A stretch of DNA of 64,000 nucleotides from Tipula vernalis. Lineage: Eukaryota > Arthropoda > Insecta > Diptera > Tipulidae. Numbering within the stretch: position 1 is the stretch's first letter; each line of letters starts with the position of its first letter. The translations under genes and the position numbers were made by a program. Location: the NCBI GenBank assembly GCA_958295665.1, contig OY282560.1, positions 29,005,992 through 29,069,991 of the forward strand, read 5' to 3'. Shown piece after piece: positions 28,470 through 41,402 of the stretch. The notes below the pieces were generated by a model, which was not told the DNA's origin, searched no databases, and saw only the letters and a list, made by a program, of their open reading frames with translations.

Positions 28470-29257
28470 TTGATTCCGATGATTGATACCTCTATCGATA
28501 GGCATTGAGACCTGTAATTGTCATGCCAATGGGAATTTGGATCGTTCTAATATTTCTACACATTTTGTAGAAAATTCAATTTTATTGAAAATCACATGGA
28601 CTATAGACCATAAAATCAGAGCTACAAAATCGAAAATCTGCAACTGTGCTCATGACAACGGTTATTTGGATCGTTCGAATATTTCCATACATTTTGTAGA
28701 AAATTCAATTTTATTGAAAATCACCTGGACTATAGACCACAAAATCAGAGCTACAAAATCGAAAACCTGCAATTGTGCCCCGATTCCGATGATTGATACC
28801 TCTATCGATAGGCATTGAGACCTGTAATTGTCATGCCAATGGGCATTTAGATCGTTCGAATATTTCTACACATTTTGTAGAAAATTCAATTTTATTGAAA
28901 ATCACCTGGACTATAGACCACAAAATCAGAGCTACAAAATCGAAAACCTGCAATTGTGCTCTGATTCCGATGATTGATACCTCTATCGATAGGCATTGAG
29001 ACCTGTAATTGTCATGCCAATGGGAATTTGAATCGTTCGAATATTTCTACACATTTTGTAGAAAATTTAATTTTATTGAAAATCACCTGGACTACAGACC
29101 ATAAAATCAGAGCTACAAAATCGAAAATCTGCAACTGTGCTCATGACAACGGTTATTTGGATCGTTCGAATATTTCCACACATTTTGTAGAAAATTCAAT
29201 TTTATTGAAAATCACCACAAAATCAGAGCTACAAAATCGAATACCTGCAATTGTGCT
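28470..29257 (+). repeat. 788-bp tandem higher-order unit, copy 1
   Basis: The unit is AB, A, AB, with the second B shortened by 13 bp (ATCACCACAAAATC in place of the normal CACCTGGACTATAGACCAC). The 788-bp length equals 310 + 181 + 297. Confidence 0.85.
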
Positions 29258-30045
29258 CCGATTCCGATGATTGATACCTCTATCGATAGGCATTGAGACC
29301 TGTAATTGTCATGCCAATGGCAATTTGGATCGTTCTAATATTTCTACACATTTTGTAGAAAATTCAATTTTATTGAAAATCACATGGACTATAGACCATA
29401 AAATCAGAGCTACAAAATCGAAAATCTGCAACTGTGCTCATGACAACGGTTATTTGGATCGTTCGAATATTTCCATACATTTTGTAGAAAATTCAATTTT
29501 ATTGAAAATCACCTGGACTATAGACCACAAAATCAGAGCTACAAAATCGAAAACCTGCAATTGTGCCCCGATTCCGATGATTGATACCTCTATCGATAGG
29601 CATTGAGACCTGTAATTGTCATGCCAATGGGCATTTGGATCGTTCGAATATTTCTACACATTTTGTAGAAAATTCAATTTTATTGAAAATCACCTGGACT
29701 ATAGACCACAAAATCAGAGCTACAAAATCGAAAACCTGCAATTGTGCTCTGATTCCGATGATTGATACCTCTATCGATAGGCATTGAGACCTGTAATTGT
29801 CATGCCAATGGGAATTTGAATCGTTCGAATATTTCTACACATTTTGTAGAAAATTTAATTTTATTGAAAATCACATGGACTATAGACCACAAAATCAGAG
29901 CTACAAAATCGAAAATCTGCAACTGTGCTCATGACAACGGTTATTTGGATCGTTCGAATATTTCCATACATTTTGTAGAAAATTCAATTTTATTGAAAAT
30001 CACCACAAAATCAGAGCTACAAAATCGAATACCTGCAATTGTGCT
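29258..30045 (+). repeat. 788-bp tandem higher-order unit, copy 2
   Basis: Direct continuation of copy 1 with the same AB, A, AB order and the same 13-bp deletion (at about 30,000). The shared deletion shows the two were copied from one ancestor. A related AB unit with the deletion recurs at 32,966-33,262, offset 4,005 from the first. Confidence 0.85.
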
Positions 30046-30536
30046 CCGATTCCGATGATTGATACCTCTATCGATAGGCATTGAGACCTGTAATTGTCAT
30101 GCCAATGGGCATTTGGATCGTTCGAATATTTCTACACATTTTGTAGAAAATTTAATTTTATTGAAAATCACATGGACTATAGACCATAAAATCAGAGCTA
30201 CAAAATCGAAAATCTGCAACTGTGCTCATGACAACGGTTATTTGGATCGTTCGAATATTTCCATACATTTTGTAGAAAATTCAATTTTATTGAAAATCAC
30301 CTGGACTATAGACCACAAAATCAGAGCTACAAAATCGAAAACCTGCAATTGTGCCCCGATTCCGATGATTGATACCTCTATCGATAGGCATTGAGACCTG
30401 TAATTGTCATGCCAATGGGCATTTAGATCGTTCGAATATTTCTACACATTTTGTAGAAAATTTAATTTTATTGAAAATCACATGGACTATAGACCATAAA
30501 ATCAGAGCTACAAAATCGAAAATCTGCAATTGTGCC

Positions 30537-32450
30537 CCGATTCCGATGATTGATACCTCTATCGATAGGCATTGAGACCTGTAATTGTCATGCCAATGGG
30601 CATTTAGATCGTTCGAATATTTCTACACATTTTGTAGAAAATTCAATTTTATTGAAAATCACCTGGACTGTAGACCACAAAATCAGAGCTACAAAATCGA
30701 ATACCTGGAATTGTGCTCCGATTCCGATGATTGATACCTCTATCGATAGGCATTGAGACCTGTAATTGTCATGCCAATGGGCATTTCGTTGGTTCAAGTA
30801 TTTCTACACATTTTGTAGAAAATTCAATTTTATTGAAAATCACCTGGACTATAGACCACAAAATCAGAGCTACAAAATCGAAAACCTGCAATTGTGCTAA
30901 TAACAACGGTTATTTGGATCGTTCGAATATTTCCACACATTTTGTAGAAAATTCAATTTTATTGAAAATCACCTGGACTATAGACCACAAAATCAGAGCT
31001 ACAAAATCGAATACCTGCAATTGTGCTCCGATTCCGATGATTGATACCTCTATCGATAGGCATTGAGACCTGTAATTGTCATGCCAATGGGCATTTCGCT
31101 GGTTCAAGTATTTCTACACATTTTGTAGAAAATTCAATTTTATTGAAAATCACCTGGACTATAGACCACAAAATCAGAGCTACAAAATCGAAAACCTGCA
31201 ATTGTGCTCGGATTCTAATGATTGATACCTCTATCGATAGGCATTGAGACTTGTAATTGTCATGCCAATGGGCATTTGGATCATTCGAATATTTCTACAC
31301 ATTTTGTAGAAAATTCAATTTTATTGAAAATCACCTGGACTATAGACCACAAAATCAGAGCTACAAAATCGAAAACCTGCAATTGTGCCCCGATTCCGAT
31401 GATTGATACCTCTATCGATAGGCATTGAGACCTGTAATTTTCATGCCAATAAGCATTTGGATCGTTCGAATATTTCTACACATTTTGTAGAAAATTCAAT
31501 TTTATTGAAAATCACCTGGACTATAGACCACAAAATCAGAGCTACAAAATCGAAAACCTGCAATTGTGCTCCGATTCCGATGATTGATACCTCTATCGAT
31601 AGGCATTGAGACCTGTAATTGTTATGCCAATGGGCATTTAGATCGTTCGAATATTTCTACACATTTTGTAGAAAATTTAATTTTATTGAAAATCACCTGG
31701 ACTATAGACCACAAAATCAGAGCTACAAAATCGAAAACCTGCAATTGTGCTCTGATACCGATGATTGATACCTCTATCGATAGGCATTGAGACCTGTAAT
31801 TGTCATGCCAATGAGCATTTAGATCGTTCGAATATTTCTACACATTTTGTAGCAAATTCAATTTTATTGAAAATCACCTGGACTATAGACCACAATATCA
31901 GAGCTACAAAATCGAAAACCTGCAATTGTGCTCCGATTCCGATGATTGATACCTCTTTCGATAGGCATTGAGACCTGTAATTGTCATGCTAATGGGCATT
32001 TAGATCGTTCGAATATTTCTACACATTTTGTAGAAAATTCAATTTTATTGAAAATCACCTGGACTATAGACCACAAAATCAGAGCTACAAAATCGAAAAC
32101 CTGCAATTATGCTCTGATTCCGATGATTGATACCTCTATCGATAGGCATTGAGACCTGTAATTGTCATGCCAATGGGCATTTGGATCGTTCGAATATTTC
32201 TACACATTTTGTAGAAAATTTAATTTTATTGAAAATCACATGGACTATAGACCACAAAATCAGAGCTACAAAATCGAAAACCTGCAATTGTGCTAATGAC
32301 AACGGTTATTTGGATCGTTCGAATATTTCCACACATTTTGTAGAAAATTCAATTTTATTGAAAATCACCTGGACTATAGACCACAAAATCAGAGCTACAA
32401 AATCGAAAACCTGCAATTGTGCTCTGATTCCAATGATTAATACCTCTATC
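30537..32450 (+). repeat. Higher-order block IV, copy 1
   Basis: The diagnostic order is: A with ACCTGGACTGTAGACC and ACCTGGAATTG, AB with CATTTCGTTGGTTCAAG, A with CATTTCGCTGGTTCAAG, A with AATAAGCATTTGG, A with TGTAGCAAATTC and CTTTCGATAG. It recurs at offsets 3,889 and 10,504. Confidence 0.85.
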
Positions 32451-34425
32451 GATAGGCATTGAGACCTGTAATTGTCATGCCAATGGGCATTTGGATCGTT
32501 CGAATATTTCTACACATTTTGTAGAAAATTCAATTTTATTGAAAATCACCTGGACTATAGACCACAAAATCAGAGCTACAAAATCGAAAACCTGCAATTG
32601 TGCTCTGATTCCGATGATTGACACCTCTATCGATAGGCATTGAGACCTGTAATTGTCATGCCAATGGGCATTTGGATCGTTCGAATATTTCTACACATTT
32701 TGTAGCAAATTCAATTTTATTGAAAATCACCTGGACTATAGACCACAATATCAGAGCTACAAAATCGAAAACCTGCAATTGTGCTCCGATTCCGATGATT
32801 GATACCTCTTTCGATAGGCATTGAGACCTGTAATTGTCATGCTAATGGGCATTTAGATCGTTCGAATATTTCTACACATTTTGTAGAAAATTCAATTTTA
32901 TTGAAATCACCTGGACTATAGACCACAAAATCAGAGCTACAAAATCGAAAACCTGCAATTGTGCTCTGATTCCGATGATTGATACCTCTATCGATAGGCA
33001 TTGAGACCTGTAATTGTCATGCCAATGGGAATTTGAATCGTTCGAATATTTCTACACATTTTGTAGAAAATTTAATTTTATTGAAAATCACATGGACTAT
33101 AGACCATAAAATCAGAGCTACAAAATCGAAAATCTGCAACTGTGCTCATGACAACGGTTATTTGGATCGTTCGAATATTTCCACACATTTTGTAGAAAAT
33201 TCAATTTTATTGAAAATCACCACAAAATCAGAGCTACAAAATCGAATACCTGCAATTGTGCTCCGATTCCGATGATTGATACCTCTATCGATAGGCATTG
33301 AGACCTGTAATTGTCATGCCAATGGGAATTTGGATCGTTCTAATATTTCTACACATTTTGTAGAAAATTCAATTTTATTGAAAATCACATGGACTATAGA
33401 CCATAAAATCAGAGCTACAAAATCGAAAATCTGCAACTGTGCTCATGACAACGGTTATTTGGATCGTTCGAATATTTCCATACATTTTGTAGAAAATTCA
33501 ATTTTATTGAAAATCACCTGGACTATAGACCACAAAATCAGAGCTACAAAATCGAAAACCTGCAATTGTGCCCCGATTCCGATGATTGATACCTCTATCG
33601 ATAGGCATTGAGACCTGTAATTGTCATGCCAATGGGCATTTGGATCGTTCGAATATTTCTACACATTTTGTAGAAAATTCAATTTTATTGAAAATCACCT
33701 GGACTATAGACCACAAAATCAGAGCTACAAAATCGAAAACCTGCAATTGTGCTCTGATTCCGATGATTGATACCTCTATCGATAGGCATTGAGACCTGTA
33801 ATTGTCATGCCAATGGGAATTTGAATCGTTCGAATATTTCTACACATTTTGTAGAAAATTTAATTTTATTGAAAATCACATGGACTATAGACCATAAAAT
33901 CAGAGCTACAAAATCGAAAATCTGCAACTGTGCTCATGACAACGGTTATTTGGATCGTTCGAATATTTCCATACATTTTGTAGAAAATTCAATTTTATTG
34001 AAAATCACCTGGACTATAGACCACAAAATCAGAGCTACAAAATCGAAAACCTGCAATTGTGCCCCGATTCCGATGATTGATACCTCTATCGATAGGCATT
34101 GAGACCTGTAATTGTCATGCCAATGGGCATTTGGATCGTTCGAATATTTCTACACATTTTGTAGAAAATTCAATTTTATTGAAAATCACCTGGACTATAG
34201 ACCACAAAATCAGAGCTACAAAATCGAAAACCTGCAATTGTGCTCTGATTCCGATGATTGATACCTCTATCGATAGGCATTGAGACCTGTAATTGTCATG
34301 CCAATGGGAATTTGAATCGTTCGAATATTTCTACACATTTTGTAGAAAATTTAATTTTATTGAAAATCACATGGACTATAGACCATAAAATCAGAGCTAC
34401 AAAATCGAAAATCTGCAATTGTGCC

Positions 34426-37400
34426 CCGATTCCGATGATTGATACCTCTATCGATAGGCATTGAGACCTGTAATTGTCATGCCAATGGGCATTTAGATCG
34501 TTCGAATATTTCTACACATTTTGTAGAAAATTCAATTTTATTGAAAATCACCTGGACTGTAGACCACAAAATCAGAGCTACAAAATCGAATACCTGGAAT
34601 TGTGCTCCGATTCCGATGATTGATACCTCTATCGATAGGCATTGAGACCTGTAATTGTCATGCCAATGGGCATTTCGTTGGTTCAAGTATTTCTACACAT
34701 TTTGTAGAAAATTCAATTTTATTGAAAATCACCTGGACTATAGACCACAAAATCAGAGCTACAAAATCGAAAACCTGCAATTGTGCTAATAACAACGGTT
34801 ATTTGGATCGTTCGAATATTTCCACACATTTTGTAGAAAATTCAATTTTATTGAAAATCACCTGGACTATAGACCACAAAATCAGAGCTACAAAATCGAA
34901 TACCTGCAATTGTGCTCCGATTCCGATGATTGATACCTCTATCGATAGGCATTGAGACCTGTAATTGTCATGCCAATGGGCATTTCGCTGGTTCAAGTAT
35001 TTCTACACATTTTGTAGAGAATTCAATTTTATTGAAAACCACCTGGACTATAGACCACAAAATCAGAGCTACAAAATCGAAAACCTGCAATTGTGCTCGG
35101 ATTCTAATGATTGATACCTCTATCGATAGGCATTGAGACTTGTAATTGTCATGCCAATGGGCATTTGGATCATTCGAATATTTCTACACATTTTGTAGAA
35201 AATTCAATTTTATTGAAAATCACCTGGACTATAGACCACAAAATCAGAGCTACAAAATCGAAAACCTGCAATTGTGCCCCGATTCCGATGATTGATACCT
35301 CTATCGATAGGCATTGAGACCTGTAATTTTCATGCCAATAAGCATTTGGATCGTTCGAATATTTCTACACATTTTGTAGAAAATTCAATTTTATTGAAAA
35401 TCACCTGGACTATAGACCACAAAATCAGAGCTACAAAATCGAAAACCTGCAATTGTGCTCCGATTCCGATGATTGATACCTCTATCGATAGGCATTGAGA
35501 CCTGTAATTGTTATGCCAATGGGCATTTAGATCGTTCGAATATTTCTACACATTTTGTAGAAAATTTAATTTTATTGAAAATCACCTGGACTATAGACCA
35601 CAAAATCAGAGCTACAAAATCGAAAACCTGCAATTGTGCTCTGAAGCCGATGATTGATACCTCTATCGATAGGCATTGAGACCTGTAATTGTCATGCCAA
35701 TGAGCATTTAGATCGTTCGAATATTTCTACACATTTTGTAGCAAATTCAATTTTATTGAAAATCACCTGGACTATAGACCACAATATCAGAGCTACAAAA
35801 TCGAAAACCTGCAATTGTGCTCCGATTCCGATGATTGATACCTCTTTCGATAGGCATTGAGACCTGTAATTGTCATGCTAATGGGCATTTAGATCGTTCG
35901 AATATTTCTACACATTTTGTAGAAAATTCAATTTTATTGAAAATCACCTGGACTATAGACCACAAAATCAGAGCTACAAAATCGAAAACCTGCAATTATG
36001 CTCTGATTCCGATGATTGATACCTCTATCGATAGGCATTGAGACCTGTAATTGTCATGCCAATGGGCATTTGGATCGTTCGAATATTTCTACACATTTTG
36101 TAGAAAATTTAATTTTATTGAAAATCACATGGACTATAGACCACAAAATCAGAGCTACAAAATCGAAAACCTGCAATTGTGCTAATGACAACGGTTATTT
36201 GGATCGTTCGAATATTTCCACACATTTTGTAGAAAATTCAATTTTATTGAAAATCACCTGGACTATAGACCACAAAATCAGAGCTACAAAATCGAAAACC
36301 TGCAATTGTGCTCTGATTCCAATGATTAATACCTCTATCGATAGGCATTGAGACCTGTAATTGTCATGCCAATGGGCATTTGGATCGTTCGAATATTTCT
36401 ACACATTTTGTAGAAAATTTAATTTTATTGAAAATCACATGGACCATAGACCATAAAATCAGAGCTACAAAATCGAAAATCTGCAACTGTGCTCATGACA
36501 ACGGTTATTTGGATCGTTCGAATATTTCCATACATTTTGTAGAAAATTCATTTTTATTGAAAATCACCTGGACTATAGACCACAAAATCAGAGCTACAAA
36601 ATCGAAAACCTGCAATTGTGCCCCGATTCCGATGATTGAAACCTCTATCGATAGGCATTGAGACCTGTAATTGTCATGCCAATGGGCATTTAGATCGTTC
36701 GAATATTTCTACACATTTTGTAGAAAATTCAATTTTATTGAAAATCACCTGGACTATAGACCACAAAATCAGAGCTACAAAATCGAAAACCTGCAATTGT
36801 GCTCTGATTCCGATGATTGACACCTCTATCGATAGGCATTGAGACCTGTAATTGTCATGCCAATGGGCATTTGGATCGTTCGAATATTTCTACACATTTT
36901 GTAGAAAATTTAATTTTATTGAAAATCACATGGACCATAGACCATAAAATCAGAGCTACAAAATCGAAAATCTGCAACTGTGCTCATGACAACGGTTATT
37001 TAAATCGTTCGAATATTTCCATACATTTTGTAGAAAATTCATTTTTATTGAAAATCACCTGGACTATAGACCACAAAATCAGAGCTACAAAATCGAAAAC
37101 CTGCAATTGTGCCCCGATTCCGATGATTGAAACCTCTATCGATAGGCATTGAGACCTGTAATTGTCATGCCAATGGGCATTTAGATCGTTCAAATATTTC
37201 TACACATTTTGTAGAAAATTCAATTTTATTGAAAATCACCTGGACTATAGACCACAAAATCAGAGCTACAAAATCGAAAACCTGCAATTGTGCTCTGATT
37301 CCGATGATTGACACCTCTATTGATAGGCATTGAGACCTGTAATTGTCATGCCAATGGGCATTTGGATCGTTCGAATATTTCTACACATTTTGTAGAAAAT

Positions 37401-37790
37401 TTAATTTTATTGAAAATCACATGGACCATAGACCATAAAATCAGAGCTACAAAATCGAAAATCTGCAACTGTGCTCATGACAACGGTTATTTGGATCGTT
37501 CGAATATTTCCATACATTTTGTAGAAAATTCATTTTTATTGAAAATCACCTGGACTATAGACCACAAAATCAGAGCTACAAAATCGAAAACCTGCAATTG
37601 TGCCCCGATTCCGATGATTGAAACCTCTATCGATAGGCATTGAGACCTGTAATTGTCATGCCAATGGGCATTTCGTTCGTTCGAATATTTCTACACATTT
37701 TGTAGAAAATTCAATTTTATTGAAAATCACCTGGACTATGGACCACAAAATCAGAGCTACAAAATCGAAAACCTGCAATTGTGCTCTGAT
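34426..37790 (+). repeat. Higher-order block IV, copy 2 (extended)
   Basis: It matches copy 1 at offset 3,889 for about 1.9 kb. It then continues for a further ~1.5 kb that matches only copy 3 (offset 6,615): units with CACATGGACCATAGACCAT, AAAATTCATTTTTATTG and ATGATTGAAACC. Confidence 0.85.
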
Positions 37791-38094
37791 TCCGATGATT
37801 GACACCTCTATCGATAGGCATTGAGACCTGTAATTGTCATGCCAATGGGCATTTGGATCGTTCGAATATTTCTACACATTTTGTAGAAAATTTAATTTTA
37901 TTGAAAATCACCTGAACTATAACCATAAAATCAGAGCTACAAAATCGAAAATCTGCAACTGTGCTCATGACAACGGTTATTTGGATCGTTCGAATATTTC
38001 CACACATTTTGTAGAAAATTCAATTTTATTGAAAATCACCTGGACTATAGACCACAAAATCAGAGCTACAAAATCGAAAACCTGCAATTGTGCT

Positions 38095-39748
38095 CCGATT
38101 CCGATGATTGATACCTCTATCGATAGGCATTGAGACCTGTAATTGTCATGCCAATGGGCATTTGGATCGTTCGAATATTTCTACACATTTTGTAGAAAAT
38201 TTAATTTTATTGAAAATCACATGGACCATAGACCATAAAATCAGAGCTACAAAATCGAAAATCTGCAACTGTGCTCATGACAACGGTTATTTGGATCGTT
38301 CGAATATTTCCACACATTTTGTAGAAAATTCATTTTTATTGAAAATCACCTGGACTATAGACCACAAAATCAGAGCTACAAAATCGAAAACCTGCAATTG
38401 TGCCCCGATTCCGATGATTGAAACCTCTATCGATAGGCATTGAGACCTGTAATTGTCATGCCAATGGGAATTTGGATCGTTCTAATATTTCTACACATTT
38501 TGTAGAAAATTCAATTTTATTGAAAATCACATGGACTATAGACCATAAAATCAGAGCTACAAAATCGAAAATCTGCAACTGTGCTCATGACAGCGGTTAT
38601 TTGGATCGTTCGAATATTTCCATATATTTTGTAGAAAATTCAATTTTATTGAAAATCACCTGGACTATAGACCACAAAATCAGAGCTACAAAATCGAAAA
38701 CCTGCAATTGTGCCCCGATTCCGATGATTGATACCTCTATCGATAGGCATTGAGACCTGTAATTGTCATGCCAATGGGCATTTGGATCGTTCGAATATTT
38801 CTACACATTTTGTAGAAAATTCAATTTTATTGAAAATCACCTGGACTATAGACCACAAAATCAGAGCTACAAAATCGAATACCTGCAATTGTGCTCCGAT
38901 TCCGATGATTGATACCTCTATCGATAGGCATTGAGACCTGTAATTGTCATGCCAATGGGCATTTGGATCGTTCGAATATTTCTACACATTTTGTAGAAAA
39001 TTTAATTTTATTGAAAATCACATGGACTATAGACCATAAAATCAGAGCTACAAAATCGAAAATCTGCAACTGTGCTCATGACAACGGTTATTTGGATCGT
39101 TCGAATATTTCCATACATTTTGTAGAAAATTCAATTTTATTGAAAATCACCTGGACTATAGACCACAAAATCAGAGCTACAAAATCGAAAACCTGCAATT
39201 GTGCCCCGATTCCGATGATTGATACCTCTATCGATAGGCATTGAGACCTGTAATTGTCATGCCAATGGGCATTTAGATCGTTCGAATATTTCTACACATT
39301 TTGTAGAAAATTTAATTTTATTGAAAATCACATGGACTATAGACCATAAAATCAGAGCTACAAAATCGAAAATCTGCAATTGTGCCCCGATTCCGATGAT
39401 TGATACCTCTATCGATAGGCATTGAGACCTGTAATTGTCATGCCAATGGGCATTTAGATCGTTCGAATATTTCTACACATTTTGTAGAAAATTCAATTTT
39501 ATTGAAAATCACCTGGACTGTAGACCACAAAATCAGTGCTACAAAATCGAATACCTGGAATTGTGCTCCGATTCCGATGATTGATACCTCTATCGATAGG
39601 CATTGAGACCTGTAATTGTCATGCCAATGGGCATTTCGTTGGTTCAAGTATTTCTACACATTTTGTAGAAAATTCAATTTTATTGAAAATCACCTGGACT
39701 ATAGACCACAAAATCAGAGCTACAAAATCGAAAACCTGCAATTGTGCT
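38095..39748 (+). repeat. 1,654-bp tandem higher-order unit, copy 1
   Basis: The unit length equals 7 A + 3 B. It carries GACAGCGGTTATT and CCATATATTTTG in one B unit and ATCAGTGCTACAAAATC in one A unit. Both recur 1,654 bp later. Confidence 0.85.
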
Positions 39749-41402
39749 CTGATTCCGATGATTGATACCTCTATCGATAGGCATTGAGACCTGTAATTGT
39801 CATGCCAATGGGAATTTGAATCGTTCGAATATTTCTACACATTTTGTAGAAAATTTAATTTTATTGAAAATCACATGGACTATAGACCATAAAATCAGAG
39901 CTACAAAATCGAAAATCTGCAACTGTGCTCATGACAACGGTTATTTGGATCGTTCGAATATTTCCACACATTTTGTAGAAAATTCATTTTTATTGAAAAT
40001 CACCTGGACTATAGACCACAAAATCAGAGCTACAAAATCGAAAACCTGCAATTGTGCCCCGATTCCGATGATTGAAACCTCTATCGATAGGCATTGAGAC
40101 CTGTAATTGTCATGCCAATGGGAATTTGGATCGTTCTAATATTTCTACACATTTTGTAGAAAATTCAATTTTATTGAAAATCACATGGACTATAGACCAT
40201 AAAATCAGAGCTACAAAATCGAAAATCTGCAACTGTGCTCATGACAGCGGTTATTTGGATCGTTCGAATATTTCCATATATTTTGTAGAAAATTCAATTT
40301 TATTGAAAATCACCTGGACTATAGACCACAAAATCAGAGCTACAAAATCGAAAACCTGCAATTGTGCCCCGATTCCGATGATTGATACCTCTATCGATAG
40401 GCATTGAGACCTGTAATTGTCATGCCAATGGGCATTTGGATCGTTCGAATATTTCTACACATTTTGTAGAAAATTCAATTTTATTGAAAATCACCTGGAC
40501 TATAGACCACAAAATCAGAGCTACAAAATCGAATACCTGCAATTGTGCTCCGATTCCGATGATTGATACCTCTATCGATAGGCATTGAGACCTGTAATTG
40601 TCATGCCAATGGGCATTTGGATCGTTCGAATATTTCTACACATTTTGTAGAAAATTTAATTTTATTGAAAATCACATGGACTATAGACCATAAAATCAGA
40701 GCTACAAAATCGAAAATCTGCAACTGTGCTCATGACAACGGTTATTTGGATCGTTCGAATATTTCCATACATTTTGTAGAAAATTCAATTTTATTGAAAA
40801 TCACCTGGACTATAGACCACAAAATCAGAGCTACAAAATCGAAAACCTGCAATTGTGCCCCGATTCCGATGATTGATACCTCTATCGATAGGCATTGAGA
40901 CCTGTAATTGTCATGCCAATGGGCATTTAGATCGTTCGAATATTTCTACACATTTTGTAGAAAATTTAATTTTATTGAAAATCACATGGACTATAGACCA
41001 TAAAATCAGAGCTACAAAATCGAAAATCTGCAATTGTGCCCCGATTCCGATGATTGATACCTCTATCGATAGGCATTGAGACCTGTAATTGTCATGCCAA
41101 TGGGCATTTAGATCGTTCGAATATTTCTACACATTTTGTAGAAAATTCAATTTTATTGAAAATCACCTGGACTGTAGACCACAAAATCAGTGCTACAAAA
41201 TCGAATACCTGGAATTGTGCTCCGATTCCGATGATTGATACCTCTATCGATAGGCATTGAGACCTGTAATTGTCATGCCAATGGGCATTTCGTTGGTTCA
41301 AGTATTTCTACACATTTTGTAGAAAATTCAATTTTATTGAAAATCACCTGGACTATAGACCACAAAATCAGAGCTACAAAATCGAAAACCTGCAATTGTG
41401 CT
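39749..41402 (+). repeat. 1,654-bp tandem higher-order unit, copy 2
   Basis: It abuts copy 1 and repeats its private variants at an offset of 1,654 bp. Its right part overlaps the start of block IV copy 3, so the two duplication events are nested. Confidence 0.8.
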
